This document shows positions 32,737 through 45,393 of a stretch of 64,000 nt of DNA, piece after piece; positions within the stretch are counted from its first letter, which is position 1; every line of letters starts with the position of its first letter. The stretch covers positions 124,001 through 188,000 of the forward strand of contig JAPYMA010000372.1 in assembly GCA_035041965.1 (NCBI GenBank), in the 5' to 3' direction. This stretch comes from Anisakis pegreffii (lineage: Eukaryota > Nematoda > Chromadorea > Rhabditida > Anisakidae). The position numbers were made by a program, and so were the translations under genes. Under the pieces are notes generated by a model, which saw only the letters and a list, made by a program, of their open reading frames with translations, did no database searches and was not told the DNA's origin.

Positions 32737-35700
32737 TCCATAGTTCTTCTCTTTGTACCTTTTGCTTGTTGTCGTTGTTAATTCCGACAGTTGCTGCTTC
32801 GTCTTCCTGTCAACAGTCATATTCCCGTCACTATTTCCCCAGTTCAAATGCAGTCTTGAATATTGTATTGCGATTCCGTTAGTGTTGACCTTGGGAGGAA
32901 TGTTTTCGGTGGAATGGACATCATTATCTTTTCCGGAAAGTAAAGAACACAATTAATGTCTGATTGGAACTGATGTAATTACAACGTAAAATCCGAATGT
33001 TTCTTTTGCTTAATATAGACAGCTTTATTCCGGAAATTATTTCAATTCGACCTGTTATAGAGCAGTCAATATGTTTCATAAGCCATTTATGCAGTTAAAA
33101 GTGGCGAAATTTGTTTGTGTGAGCATCAGTGTCGTTGATTGTCTTTCATTGAGTACTTCAGACGAACCCATTAAAGATAGTTTATCACCGATTATTCTGA
33201 TATTCCGCTTATTGTTCGATATCCGATGACATTCTTAATCAACATGTTTATCAGCAGACTAGCAAATATTGTGTTTTTTGTGGAGGATTTTTGTGGAATG
33301 CTTGTCAGTATCGTTCGCTTATGGGAGGGATTTGTATTTGTATGATTGTTTTAAGATACACTTTGTTTATCAACCAAAGCATTTTCAATAAATTGAATTG
33401 AATCATGATAAATGATGAACTGAATTAAACTCTCTGACGAAATGTTTCAATGAAGACAATTCACCGAAATGTTTAATCAGAGAAGACCTCAACAAAACAT
33501 TTTTTGCGAACTGATAATGAATGTTCTCAAAAACTGCAGTTTATCTCATCAATTCTCTGAGGTTGTTTATGCGGTAATTTGCTGACAATGAATTGTTGTA
33601 CGACAAAAACGATCGAAAATATGGATTATTGAAGTATACTCTGCAGATAGTGGATTCTTCGTGAGGCAACAAATAACTTTTGCTCGCAGTTTCAGCGAAC
33701 AATCAGTCGAAATATGTTCCTTATCGCGATGAAATTTTGATGCTAGTTCAACTCAAGCACCCTTCATGATCGCGTCTTGGATTATTTTACAAAATAAACT
33801 TCAGAGTGGACAAATCTAAGCGGAGTGCGAGCTTAGAAATGGTATTTCTGTTAAGACTCCATCGGTGCATTATTGGAATTCAAATAAAACAGGTGGAGTT
33901 TTAAGATGGATTGGATTCGCTCAGCCATGCAAAGTAATTTTTGAAATTTACATCTGACTCTCAAAATTTGCCTGTCACTTATCCATTGAAGAGGCACTAA
34001 GCAGAAAACTGCAAATTATTTGGTGATGACTTGAGGAATATACGTCTCTTATCAATCGAAATATCTGGATGAGTAACACTGTTTTTCGTGCACAATTTGA
34101 AAATTCTCATAAGCAGAGAAATCTTCTTTCGCTGAATCTTCATACGCAATACATATCAATGTTCGAAATACGTCGTTCTGCTGCAAAACATCGCATTTGA
34201 TCAGCACATTCAACATAGGATTCATCGGCAGTAATTATGGTTGAATTGTTTCATTCGCATGATCGCTAACGAATACGATTAAAATGAGCGTTGTAAAGCG
34301 GTCCTTAACGCTGCCACATTAAAATAATCTTTCATCACAAAACCAGCTTAACTTCATTGCTGACCACATTTTCCAAACATTTTACATTGCCATTGGATCA
34401 AAACTGAATGTGACATTGCCGACTAACATGCAGATAATTGAAGTCATGTGAAACTATGAATGCTTTTCAAACGAAGATATATCACCAGTCAGAGGTCACA
34501 TATCATCTGATCAGGACATTCCGCCAGACTCTTTGCACAAAAACTGTTTCCATGCCATTTCATTCCTCCATTTGTTCATCTTGCATTGCTCTTTTTGTCT
34601 TTCTTTTTTTCCATAAGCAAACGACTGGCTGTTGTTGCAGTGACCGATGACCTTAACAGAACGAAGGTCAACGTTAATTACTCATCATCATCACTGTCTC
34701 AATGAATGCAGTGAACGAATGCGATGCAATATAAAATTGCTGTGATGAATTTGAATCAATTGCGGTTCACATCGCATTCATTCATGCATCATGCTGTTGG
34801 TCGTCAATTTTGTTTCGTTTAACTGCATCGTTGTCGCTGTTGAATGTTGACTGTTGATTCGTCATTGCATCGCAATATTTCCAAATCCTCTCCTACCCTT
34901 GCCATACTCTTGTTATTCCACCCGTATCCATCCTCAAACTCTCGATCTCTACGACTCAACCATCTGAATCCGACGTCGATTCTCTGCAATGCCAACATGT
35001 TCTCGATCGTAATTTTATCGTCTCTTCACAATGTTCCAAACAACTCATCCTTCCTACACTATACCATTCACATTATCCTGTCAATAGGTCTATAAGGAAA
35101 AAGACCTTATTGAATCTGCGCACACCAACAACAAGCCTTACACACACGCTCACACTTACTCCCTCACTCACTTGTCATCGCCAATCCATTCTTCTCAATT
35201 TCATCGCAAATATGTTCATTCGCCTCTCGGAAACCACACAAGCTTCGTTGCTGTTGAATCAAGAAGCTATCTATCACAGCACTATTGCAGTGGAACAATA
35301 CCACTGTTTTACTTTCATTACTTTGTACAAACTTTTTACATATATCAATAAAATATTACGTGAATACTGTTCATAAATATATCGGATAAATATCATCAGC
35401 ACAGTTCATTCAGCACAATAGTTGTATGTTAGTAATCAGCTTGTTATCACATTTTAGCTAATAACCGTGAATTGTTCGTGGATGTTTCATGACCGTTGAA
35501 CGAAAGATATAGTGTTTGGTGATCTGTCACTATCGGGCTTTGATTATTGCTTTTCTAACCTGATTTGAATGCTTATCCGTTGATGTCTCGTCTCTATACT
35601 TCAAGCTTCGAAATCTGAACGTTTCTCTCGTGTGCATCATTCCTATCGTTAGTGGCAGTCTAAAGCACTGACAAATCCAAAATAAGATTTGTGTTGATTT

Positions 35701-38700
35701 TCAACTTGTATCCATTCCTCGCAACTTACAAGCAATCAAACTAAATTATTTATCTGCTCAAGGTGAAGTAGATCTTGCTGATACAATTTAATTCTATTCA
35801 TGTGCGATCAGAACTTTCAATGGTTGAGAAGGTTCAGAAATATTCCGACTGCAGCAGCAGGAAGACTGTATTACGTTGGATTCAGTAACATATATCCCTC
35901 ATTCCACAAAACGTCTGCAGCGCTTTTTAACATTCAGTTAGATATCTTTATTGACTCATGTGGTTTACTCACCTGTAGCTCTTGGTTTAGATGTATCACC
36001 ATTTTAACACTTTTTTATTGAAGCCGATGACGAACTCTGCAGGTGTAGCTGATTCGGAAATGGTTTAATATGTTGCGTTTCTGACGTAAGCTGATCAATG
36101 GCCTTGAATTAGTACCGTGTATTTTACTGAATTTATTTGTTATTCGTGGAGCTATAACTTTAACGCCCGCACCCTCTGCTCTCCTGCATGCATTTTCGCT
36201 GATGTAATTTCTGTCGATTGATCGATGATTCGATGCTGTCACACGATTGTGGAGTCGAACTGCAGCGGAAGGGTAAAGACAGAAATGAAGCTTCCTCAAG
36301 CGTGCAAACGGAACTAATCCAAATTCTACGCACTCTTCACGCTCAGTCAGTTCTTTTTTGATAGCTTAAAATTCTACCTTACTTTTAGTGTTAGCGTAAC
36401 ACTTAGTTTCAAATTTTATTTCACTTTATAGGTTTTTTTTGAAAAACGATTTTTTCTTCGGATGTACCGAAACAGGCATCTGTCAAGTGATGCTAAGGAG
36501 TGCACTGTATCTTAATCGAATCATCAAACCTGTAACAATAGATAGATAGAAATGTGTTATTAACTTTCCTAAAGAGCGAACGTTGAAAATCGAAAAAACT
36601 GTGAAATGTTGTTTTACAGGCACAAGTTTACTTACGAAACAGGTTATGGAAGTCGGCATTCAATTTACCTGAATGTGCACTAGTGCTTGATCGCACGGTT
36701 TCCTTATTGATCGCTGCTACCTGAGTTGTCTGTTCATTTCAGTTTGCGTCTTCAGTTTGTCTACATGTCACAATATTCGTTCATTGCAGCACAACATTTG
36801 ACACTTTAAGCATCTGTAGCCACTTCGCACTCGGAACTTCAGCTCCAACTGAATATATAGGTATTATCATATATCCCAGTTTATTTTTTCAATTTTCCAA
36901 CGATCTTAATACAGATATATTTCCGATCTCTATTAGCACTATTTCTTTCAATATCAATTGATCATTTGCGAGTCACTTGGAAGACTTCATGTATGTGCTG
37001 TTAAAACTCACAGGAATATTCCATCGTTGGCGAAGAAATTTGCATTGCACTCATTTGTTTTGCTCATAATACATAAAATCATCATCTTTAAATACTGTTA
37101 AAATATTTTTTGCACGATTGTTTATGCATGCATTCCGATCGAGGAAGTTTGATGTGTTGTTTGCATGCAATTTATTCGTATGGATGCTTTGAGCAGTGTA
37201 CCTAACGTAATTCGTTTTGTGAGTCGTAACTTCTTTCGATACTGCATATGTTGAAACGTATGAGGTGCGAACATTAGAATGTAAGACTTTCTCCGTTGTT
37301 TGTTATTTGCTCAATGTTTAATTTCGTGCTTTGCCTTAGTTTGATTTGTATTGTGAGAGCGCACCCATCTTTGTTGTTCTGTTTAGGCACAAAACCTCCG
37401 TATGCCCGCTTTCAAATATCGTAAAACACTCGAGGAAGCTTTTCATCATACCGGCCGTATGTATCACTCTTTTCACATCGTTTACTCAGAGTATTAAAAA
37501 AAGGCACACACAAACACATTCTTCAACTGAGTCAATACCCAAAAATCGTATTTTCCAACGTTCCCCATTCTTCTTACCCACAAATGATTTTTCATTCTGT
37601 TGAAATGGTGAGAATGACATTTTTTATTAGCGTTTGAGGCTAGCATTTTTAACAGTTCCTTGGAACATGCATAGTTCGTCGATTGATTGTGTAAAATTCA
37701 ATATGACGCTTTGAATGATAAAGATTTTTAGAAAGCTCGAGATTTTTTCGAATCTAATACCCTGATAATGCAGGTGGCTTCGGCGTGCTGCATTTAATGC
37801 TCCTGAGTGACACTCGAGCGCATTTCTGCAAAACGTGTAGTCATTTTATTGAATCATAATTTGAGATGCACATGGTTGCGTGTGCTTCCATTGCAAATGT
37901 TGTGCTGGCTTATCGTTGCTATACGCAAATTAATATTGACGTTAAATTCCTCACTGAAACGAGAGTTGCCATGTTGCTGAATGCCATGCAAAAAGGTCAG
38001 CAGCATTTCGAAATATATATGTTGTATAAGAGACATTGATGCGTCATCGCTAATTCTCCGTTTTATTAAATCTCAAGTATTTTAGATATTCAGCTATATT
38101 TCACATCCTAATCCTTTTGCTCATATCCATTTACATGTGCGACTTACGTAAGCAATGGATTGTTCAATGGAACAATCTATTCACTCACGAGTGTGATTCA
38201 TTTTCATGAATAATAGTACTGTTGTCAAATTTAATATATAGTACATATTTAATTTCATATCGATGACGTTCACTGTTACTCATGCATTTCATTCGTTTCG
38301 AATCACAAAGATGCTGTTCCTACGCAAGCAAACATTGAGTGGACCAACTGGAGTAATGATATAGCTCTTCGTAATCATATTATAAACACCATAACGGGAA
38401 TGAAGCGTTTGCACAAAGCAAGTATCCTCTAAACGTCCATTGATTTCATTTATCGACCTGCAGTAATTTACCAGCCTCTTCTCAGCAACCATTCGCCAAC
38501 CTCCCCAATTTCAACCTGTCGTCTTCAAATTCCCGTCCCAGTGGGAAAGGACGGAATTTCCTACTCTATGGGAACGGATGTGACATACGATTTCTTAATA
38601 AAGAATTGCATTTTCGTGTATAATGGAGCTGAAAAAACCGTATAATCACTAAATGCGGCAATTCCCCAGTCATATCCGTCGCAGACATGTACAATGCGAT

Positions 38701-39499
38701 CGTTTCTTGAATTTTCGCTCTACTTGTAAGTCACTGAATCGTTGTCGTCTCACCATGCTAACTTCCTTTATTAAGATCCTTTTACATGCTTGAAGTTTAA
38801 TTCCTCCCGTGAGATGGAGTCGCTGCGGATGATCCGAATCCTAGCGTCGGTATGAGGTGAAATGCAAAAAAAAAATCAGTGAGTATTATCGACGCTCACA
38901 TCTGCTGGTTATTTTGCATTCGATAATCACTTATGTTAGCCGCAGATGTGTGCTACTGGCATCGTTCTTCGTATCCCTTTGTTAACAGCTTCATTTCCAG
39001 TATTAACAGCATTCAGTTGACTTCTTTTGTGAGACGAAACAATTTGCAAACTTGTCAACGTACACTTTTTGTTCGCCAGGAAATCGCTTTTTAATAGTCT
39101 TATGTAAAAAATCGCTTTGTTTGATTACAATGACCTATCGCTGGCATATATTATATGTGTGAATGATTAGAGGTGCCCGACGAAACTCGCTCTTTCATGG
39201 GCATTAAGCATGCAAAGAATGCATTTTGTTGTGAATTATATTGGTTTTAATCGTTTATTTTTTATAATTTTACGGTCACAGATACTTTATGATCACAGAT
39301 TATTGCTTGTTACTTACACATCGAGCGGTTGTTTTGTTGATCGGTGTTAGCGATCGGCCGAATGTTTATATTGTGGAGTTATGATTATTTATCGGATTGG
39401 TATTTGGCTATGTTTAATTGTGCAAAGTATTCACGGCAACTAATTAAATGCTCGGTTGTGCTCACTTGGCCTGCTCGCCTAGCCAGCGAGGTGGCGTCA

Positions 39500-39601
39500 A
39501 TTAAGGCTAAAACGGTGCAAACGGAAACGCGAGCATTGTGGCCAGCAACATTACAAACGTTTGATAGCCTGGCCAATCCAGGTAATCCAGGTGATTTTAC
39601 G
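39500..39601 (+). repeat. 102-bp dispersed repeat, copy A
   Basis: It matches 45637-45738 in the same orientation without gaps; I count 13 differences over 102 bp, about 87% identity. Shared words include ACGGAAACGCGAGCA and TAGCCTGGCCAATCCAGGT. It is more GC-rich than its surroundings. The open frame across it (39344-39652) is not preserved in copy B, where a TAA interrupts it, so it is probably a mobile-element relic rather than a gene. Confidence 0.85.
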
Positions 39602-41002
39602 ATAGATATTGGTTTTCCAGAACACTGTTCATTGCGAAATGTTGACCAGTGAAATTCGAATGCGTGTCTGAATCAGTTCGTTTTAATCGCTCTTACACGC
39701 ATAATGATTTTGTGATGAATTCATTTTAGCGATGAATACGATATTATCTTTACAATCAATTAAATTGCACGCCATCATGTTGTAACTTCTTCTTCACTCA
39801 TTTGAACGTATTTTATGTCGTGTTTGATCGTTCAATTTTTTCATTCTCCTGCACATACATCTCAAGTTGACTGTATCAAGTGCTTTTTCCGAGTTATATC
39901 GTCAACCACTCCTAATGTAACCATCAATCGAGTCATATTGCATCGTTTTTTCTCCTGATCCCAACCGGCTCCAGTTGGCCTATGCTCATGCATTATTGAT
40001 TTCATAAACTACGAGTAAAGTTTCTCTAACAAACTGAGTCACCGCACTGAGATGGAAACGTCGATGGTTTTAGAGGTCATTTCCATCAATCAATCATCAT
40101 TATAGCTCTCACTTGGCGCCCAACAGTGAGAAGATAATTTTTTAAGTCTCATTATCTGGATAGTTTTGAAGTTAATGTTGATGGTAGAGTTTTTTATTGA
40201 CTCAAGTGCACTGTTGACTATTCACATCTCCAGAATCAATTATGGCGAAGTGGGTTTTCTTATTAAGTTATGTTCAAAAAACTAATTTTCGACGCACTTC
40301 ATACGGTATGTATAATATTGTGTGAAAGTTTCCCGCATGTAATACCGACATTTTCAGTCATTTTACCAAGCAATTAGCAATCGACGAAGCGGAAGAACTT
40401 GAGAATTTATTTCATCACAACCCTTCTGCATAATTAAGTATAAGGCACATTTTATATCACGAATTCAACGCTCCGAGCATTCTTGCACACGTTGCCACAT
40501 ATAAATGTTTCTTATGTAAGAACCGTGTTTCTGCTCGAAGAGTGAAGGAATGATTTACTGATAAGTGAGTCGTTCAGTAATGTATGTAATATATTTTGTG
40601 AGGTGTGATTTAAATTGTGCTGATTTGCTGGTCTCTACTACTTTTACTTTGCAATTTATTAATATGCTGAACAAACTGTGCTTTTTGGCTGTTCGAATGT
40701 CACGCTTTTTGAATTTCACGTTTATCAGTTAGAAAATATATCATCATTCATTCAATGCATTTTTATCCATTTGATTATTTTTCCTGCATTGATTATGTGT
40801 GATAACTTCCGAAGGTGATGTTCTTGTATTCAAGTACGTAGGAATTTTGTTATTCAAACGCATAGGAATTGTGTTCTCGAGGAGGTATTGCTCATGTTAT
40901 TTCTCAATGGACAACGATCTTTACACTGAATTCTTCGTGATTCAACGCGATAATTTCGGCTACACATTGATACATTGATGTAATCTCAACTTGCAGCATT
41001 TT

Positions 41003-41012
41003 TCCATTCCAG
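41003..41012 (+). promoter_or_regulatory. Trans-splice-like acceptor before an ATG
   Basis: TTCCATTCCAG preceded by a T-run ends at 41012, and the ATG at 41039 follows 26 bases later. A pyrimidine-AG a short distance before a start codon is the usual look of a nematode spliced-leader addition site. It could equally be the 3' end of a 5' UTR intron. Confidence 0.35.
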
Positions 41013-41038
41013 GTTATTATCCAATGAATTGATAAAAC

Positions 41039-44000
41039 ATGAGCGATAGTGAAGGTTCTGGTGATTCGTCACCATCCGGTATTCGAACGGTTGGAGTTTC
41101 AGTTTCTCGCGATACTGGCACAAAAGTCGATCTCATCTTGAGGTTCTTTCAAATCTCATTTCCAGTTAACTAACTCTGTTATATGATATCACCGAATCAA
41201 ATCAGTAAATCACAAAATTTGCTTCCTTCTGCTCGGTTGAACGATTAATTTTAGCGTGCTTTCACTGTTGGTCTTCCACATCCCTGTTCAGATGGTCTGA
41301 TATTGCATGAAACGCTATTTCAAGGAATGTCACGCAGTTGCAATAGCTTACAGTTTAATGTGAAAATTGATTGAAAAGTCTGCCTGGAAGCTGTCATCTG
41401 CCAGTCACATGGAAATGCGGTCTTTGACTTTGTTTCTTGTGAAGTTTGCACTGCTTCAGAGTGTCAGGTTTACGTAAGAAACGTAATTTCTTCGCGTCAT
41501 TGGTGAGCGCCTTCAAGAAGCCTTCGGATCCATCGAGGTTATGCTCGAACGCCACTTTCACGAGCTTCAACCTCACCTCATCCTCCCTTCAAATGGGAAT
41601 CGATATTCAGACTGAACGAAAACGGCGTAAAAAGGGTAACGCAAACCGCGTCGACAGCTATTCGTGTACCATTCGTAAATTCCCAACCAGCATTAATCCC
41701 GATTCCGCCGAATTTGAGGTTATCCTTCTGATTCACGTTTCATTTCATTTTGAGCGGACACTTGACCAAACGAATTTTTCTTGAACAATGTGATCGAAAC
41801 GATGAGCGATTCAAAACTTCAACTCCTTGTTGCTTTCACTATTCAAATCCGGCTTTATTTCATTCATTTTTCAATAAACTGAATTCGTCACAAGTAAAAG
41901 TCACGAAATTAATCTGACGTTTGTGATGAGATGCACATCATATTGTAGAGCTGCTCGAGCTGATGGTGGATATTTGAAAAATTTTTGCAAAATTTTGTCA
42001 GTAAATTTTTTCGTTCATTTTTATATTCATGATAGTGCAATAATAAATTGAAAGTTATTTTCGACTCATAAAATATCGCCGATATGCCTAAAATTCCTTT
42101 CGTATATTTCAGGTAATGGAACCAGCGAGTGGAAATTGTTTTATCTTATTGACACTAATGAAAACGGACAATCTTTCAACAAATTGGAAGGAATTTCAAG
42201 ACAACAATGGAACAATCGATGTTTCAACGCTCTGATTTCTGCATTTTTCGTCACTTTTGAATGCCAGTTCCGTGAACGGTCGGTCGGTCTGCCAGTAATG
42301 AAAGTGTTCCGTATGTGAGTGCATCTCTAAAGTTTCTCTCCTCCACAATCAATGATATCCATAATAATGTGCTGAATTTTTAAAGTCCCATTGTTCTCAT
42401 TTTCGTTTATGCATTAGTGCACAGTGTTTGTATTTTTTCGAGCTGTTATTCAGTTGTTATTCGATTGAACTTTTTTCATTTCCTTGTAATTGCTTATGTG
42501 TTTACTAATAATCGCCCGTCAATCATCGTTTATCTGGGAAGATACCCACAAAGAATGTTCAGTCGTGCAGTTGTTATGAGAAATTGAACAAATGTGTCTG
42601 AGTGCAACAACTTTCAGAAATATCACATTTAGTGATCGATAAATTTCGTTCGTTTTAGCTCACAATCAGTTTTTTTGCATCACATTATTTGATAGTTGTT
42701 CTCAGTAGTTTTTTTTGGAAAATGGAGACATCCAGTAAATGCAAAATGATGCAAAGTTACCGCTCATTATCAGTTCCTTCTACAGTAGCAACGATGTTTC
42801 TGTTCCAGTTACACAGACCTGTTCTGTTTGACCAGTAACATGTCAATTTCTTCACACCAGTCGATCGAGCAGAATCTCTGCATTCAGAAAATATATATTT
42901 TATCGGGCGATTTCGCTTAGTTGAGGAGCTGTAGCTATTTTATTACAGCTATCTCAATTAGCGCTGAGATGCTCATTGATATGCATTTGATCACTATAGA
43001 TCAATGTATTTACTGGAGTAAAACAGAATAAGTTCACAGTTTGAGATACGGAAACAGGACAGATGACTTTCAATGATCAGACTGAACAGGCTCGAAATTT
43101 TGGAGCAGGGATGTGGGAAACAGACCCTAGCAGTTAGCATAATAACAGTAGAACTTGGCGATTGCAACTGCGAGAACGCAGAAACAGAATTCCCTCATAA
43201 AGCATTGTGGAAAGAAATGAACGGCGCAGTCGGAGTGGTATGATAAAGCACCTCGCCAAAAATATGGAAATGAGATTATTATTCAGTAGTCTCAATTTGT
43301 TGTTGGTGTGTTTGCAATTCGTGATGTGACGAAGAGGAAGATGAAGTTCGAACGGATGCAGGGCATATTTTGTAATTAGACAAGTGAACATTTCGTTATT
43401 TTTATTGAGTTGAACATCACTATCAGATTCTAGAAGCTGGTCAATGCTGCTGGCGTATCCTTTTAAAATGGTCCGTAAGAATCCTTCTTTTCAGTTTTTT
43501 GTGAAGATTTCTCACATGGCAATTGATGTTGAAAGTCGTTTAGTACCTACTAAATTCATTTCTTGATTTTGATGCAAGAATACCGTTGGTTTTGTCTTAA
43601 CTGATCAAATACCAAACTGCTGGTTAAACGTCCTTCAACGCTCTTTCCCAATTCTTCATTACTGCATATGGATGCCCAATCTTATACATAGATTAAGACC
43701 AATTCAATGCCACCCATCTCCCTATTTCCCATTGTTAGTCTTCATGAGTTTGATGAATTCACTCATTGTTGATAAATCCTGAATCCCTCAAATATCACCA
43801 CTGAGACGACAGAAATTCAGATATGTCGTGAACTTTTTACGAGACTGAGTTACTTCGTTATCCCGTTAGTCTATGCGTGGGTTTGTTCAGTCAGTGTTAT
43901 ATGACCAATGGGAATCGTATGTTTAGAGTAAGTGTTGTTTGTTTCGTTTGATTTACAACCGTGCTGCGTATTTCGCTCATCTTCATATCCACTTGAAGAA

Positions 44001-44968
44001 GTTGTGTTTCAATAGATGTTTCTTTAATGAACAATGATTTATTGTTGTTTCGAATCAATTTGACATAGCATTGTTTTGAGATAAAACTCATTTCTCTGTT
44101 GTTGAACAATAAAACGTGCTTTCTAATAAATGTTTTGAAAATATACACATTTTGAACATTTTTGATCTTACTCGTTTCATAGAAGATGTTTACATGAACT
44201 GAGTTTCACTTGAATCCTATTCGAATTGAAAAGTTTGTTGAAGTTTCAGTGAAGAAGTTGAAGCCGACATGAATGGTGATTCGATGAACGGTCTCATAGA
44301 ATTTATCTTTATCAATTTTAAAATAATATTTGCAAAACAATCAAAAATTAATATAGCACCATTCGCGACATTTGGAGACAAAATAAAAGTATAATTCAAA
44401 GTTATTCAAATCAAATACAAATATAAACACATCTTTAATTCGTCGACAGCGCTCAACAAGTGAACAGCGAAGGGCACTTGCAAATAGTTGCAATTAATGT
44501 ACATCAACCTAATCACTTAACATCATCATCTCTCTTACTTAATCTCCTTGGATACCATGGCTGCTGTATTCGCAGGATTTGAATATCGCCCGACAATAAG
44601 CTTCTAGGTAATGCTTCGATACCGTTTCTTCAGTATAACATAAAAAAACTCTGAAGCAGCGATACTGCTGGATCGTGTGTGAAAAAAAGAACGCGATGAG
44701 GTTGCGAGTGATCCAGACAATTGCATGATTTTCTGTTGTTTAATTGACTTCAGCACAGATATTTAATAAATCAGAGAATAGATCATTTATGAAGCTTAAA
44801 TATGTGTGGTGAAGGTTCCATTGTTTTACTTTCCCATTCAGAATACCCGTACTGCAATGGAACGATAAGACATCGAGGTGTTTTCAGATATTATCTCGTG
44901 AATGTCATAAACAACAAAAACGAATACTTTTCCTCCATGGATGGGAAATCAGTCATTCAGATTTGTGA
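41039..44968 (+). CDS. Candidate four-exon gene of unknown function
   Basis: Proposed exons are 41039-41142, 41460-41635, 42113-42314 and 44842-44968. Every joint keeps phase and the result is 202 residues. Exon 1 reads MSDSEGSGDSSPSGIRTVGV and has good codon character; the acid/serine start followed by basic RKKRNFF and ERKRRKKG stretches suggests a small nuclear or membrane-adjacent protein, but I recognise no family. The last exon ends in ILFLHGWEISHSDL and a TGA. Weak points are the poor GTTCTT donor of exon 1, the less coding-like middle of exon 2 (other frames there look as good), and the 2.5-kb third intron. If real, its 3' end converges on egl-19 with about 425 bp between the two stops. 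Confidence 0.25.
42315..44841 (+). other. Intron of the candidate gene, or intergenic
   Basis: No supported coding feature. An imperfect hairpin with arms starting CGCTTAGTTGAG and ending CTCAATTAGCG lies at about 42914-42963. Confidence 0.4.
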
Positions 44969-45393
44969 GTAGATCTATGCGATTCTTAAATCGTATCACA
45001 AATGTTAGCAATTATGGATCACTTGCATTGTCTTGATCCTCTGAGTTCTTTTGCTTTTCAAGCATGATCTGGCATAAGTTTCGTTTGAAATTCGGTAAGA
45101 GGAATTGCCTATTATCATTAGATGAGCCGAGTAGTTGGTGGTGATTAGTCAAAACGGTCAATGTTGTTTTATAAAGATCATAATTCTCCAGTGGAATTCC
45201 AATGACTGAGCGAACTGATGGAGAATTTAAGGTCATTCATTATAAATAAAGGTCAACGCTTGTAATAATTTGCAATTATGCTTTCGTATTTCTGAACGCT
45301 CGATGTGGCGGCGCTAAACAAAGATGATTTTGAGTGTTAAGTGATCCGATTCATGCACACTTCAGAGGCTTGCAATAATTCTGTTGATTACTG

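Larger units (their letters stand above)
32737..41012. other. Gene-poor region between rab-28 and the 41-kb candidate gene
   Basis: I see no firm gene here. It begins with the rab-28 3' UTR. Notable content: a pyrimidine-rich stretch at 34870-35220; an exon-like 70-bp segment with good splice signals at 37387-37456; two long open stretches in one frame split by a single stop at about 38250-38642; and one copy of a 102-bp repeat at 39500-39601. Other open frames (for example 35800-36021 plus, 36015-36299 minus) lack supporting signals. Confidence 0.45.

Noticed and set aside
35800..36299. Open frames on both strands (73 and 94 codons)
   Set aside because: They lack recognised domains, splice signals and consistent codon bias; length alone is not sufficient in this sequence.
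39344..39652. 102-codon plus-strand frame
   Set aside because: Most of its apparent coding character comes from the 102-bp repeat, and the frame is broken in the second copy.
41394..41576. Minus-strand frame with a strongly protein-like sequence (AFEHNLDGSEGFLKALTNDA)
   Set aside because: It has no convincing acceptor or ATG, and a stop lies just upstream in frame. It is the mirror frame of plus-strand sequence in the candidate gene. I could not exclude it fully.
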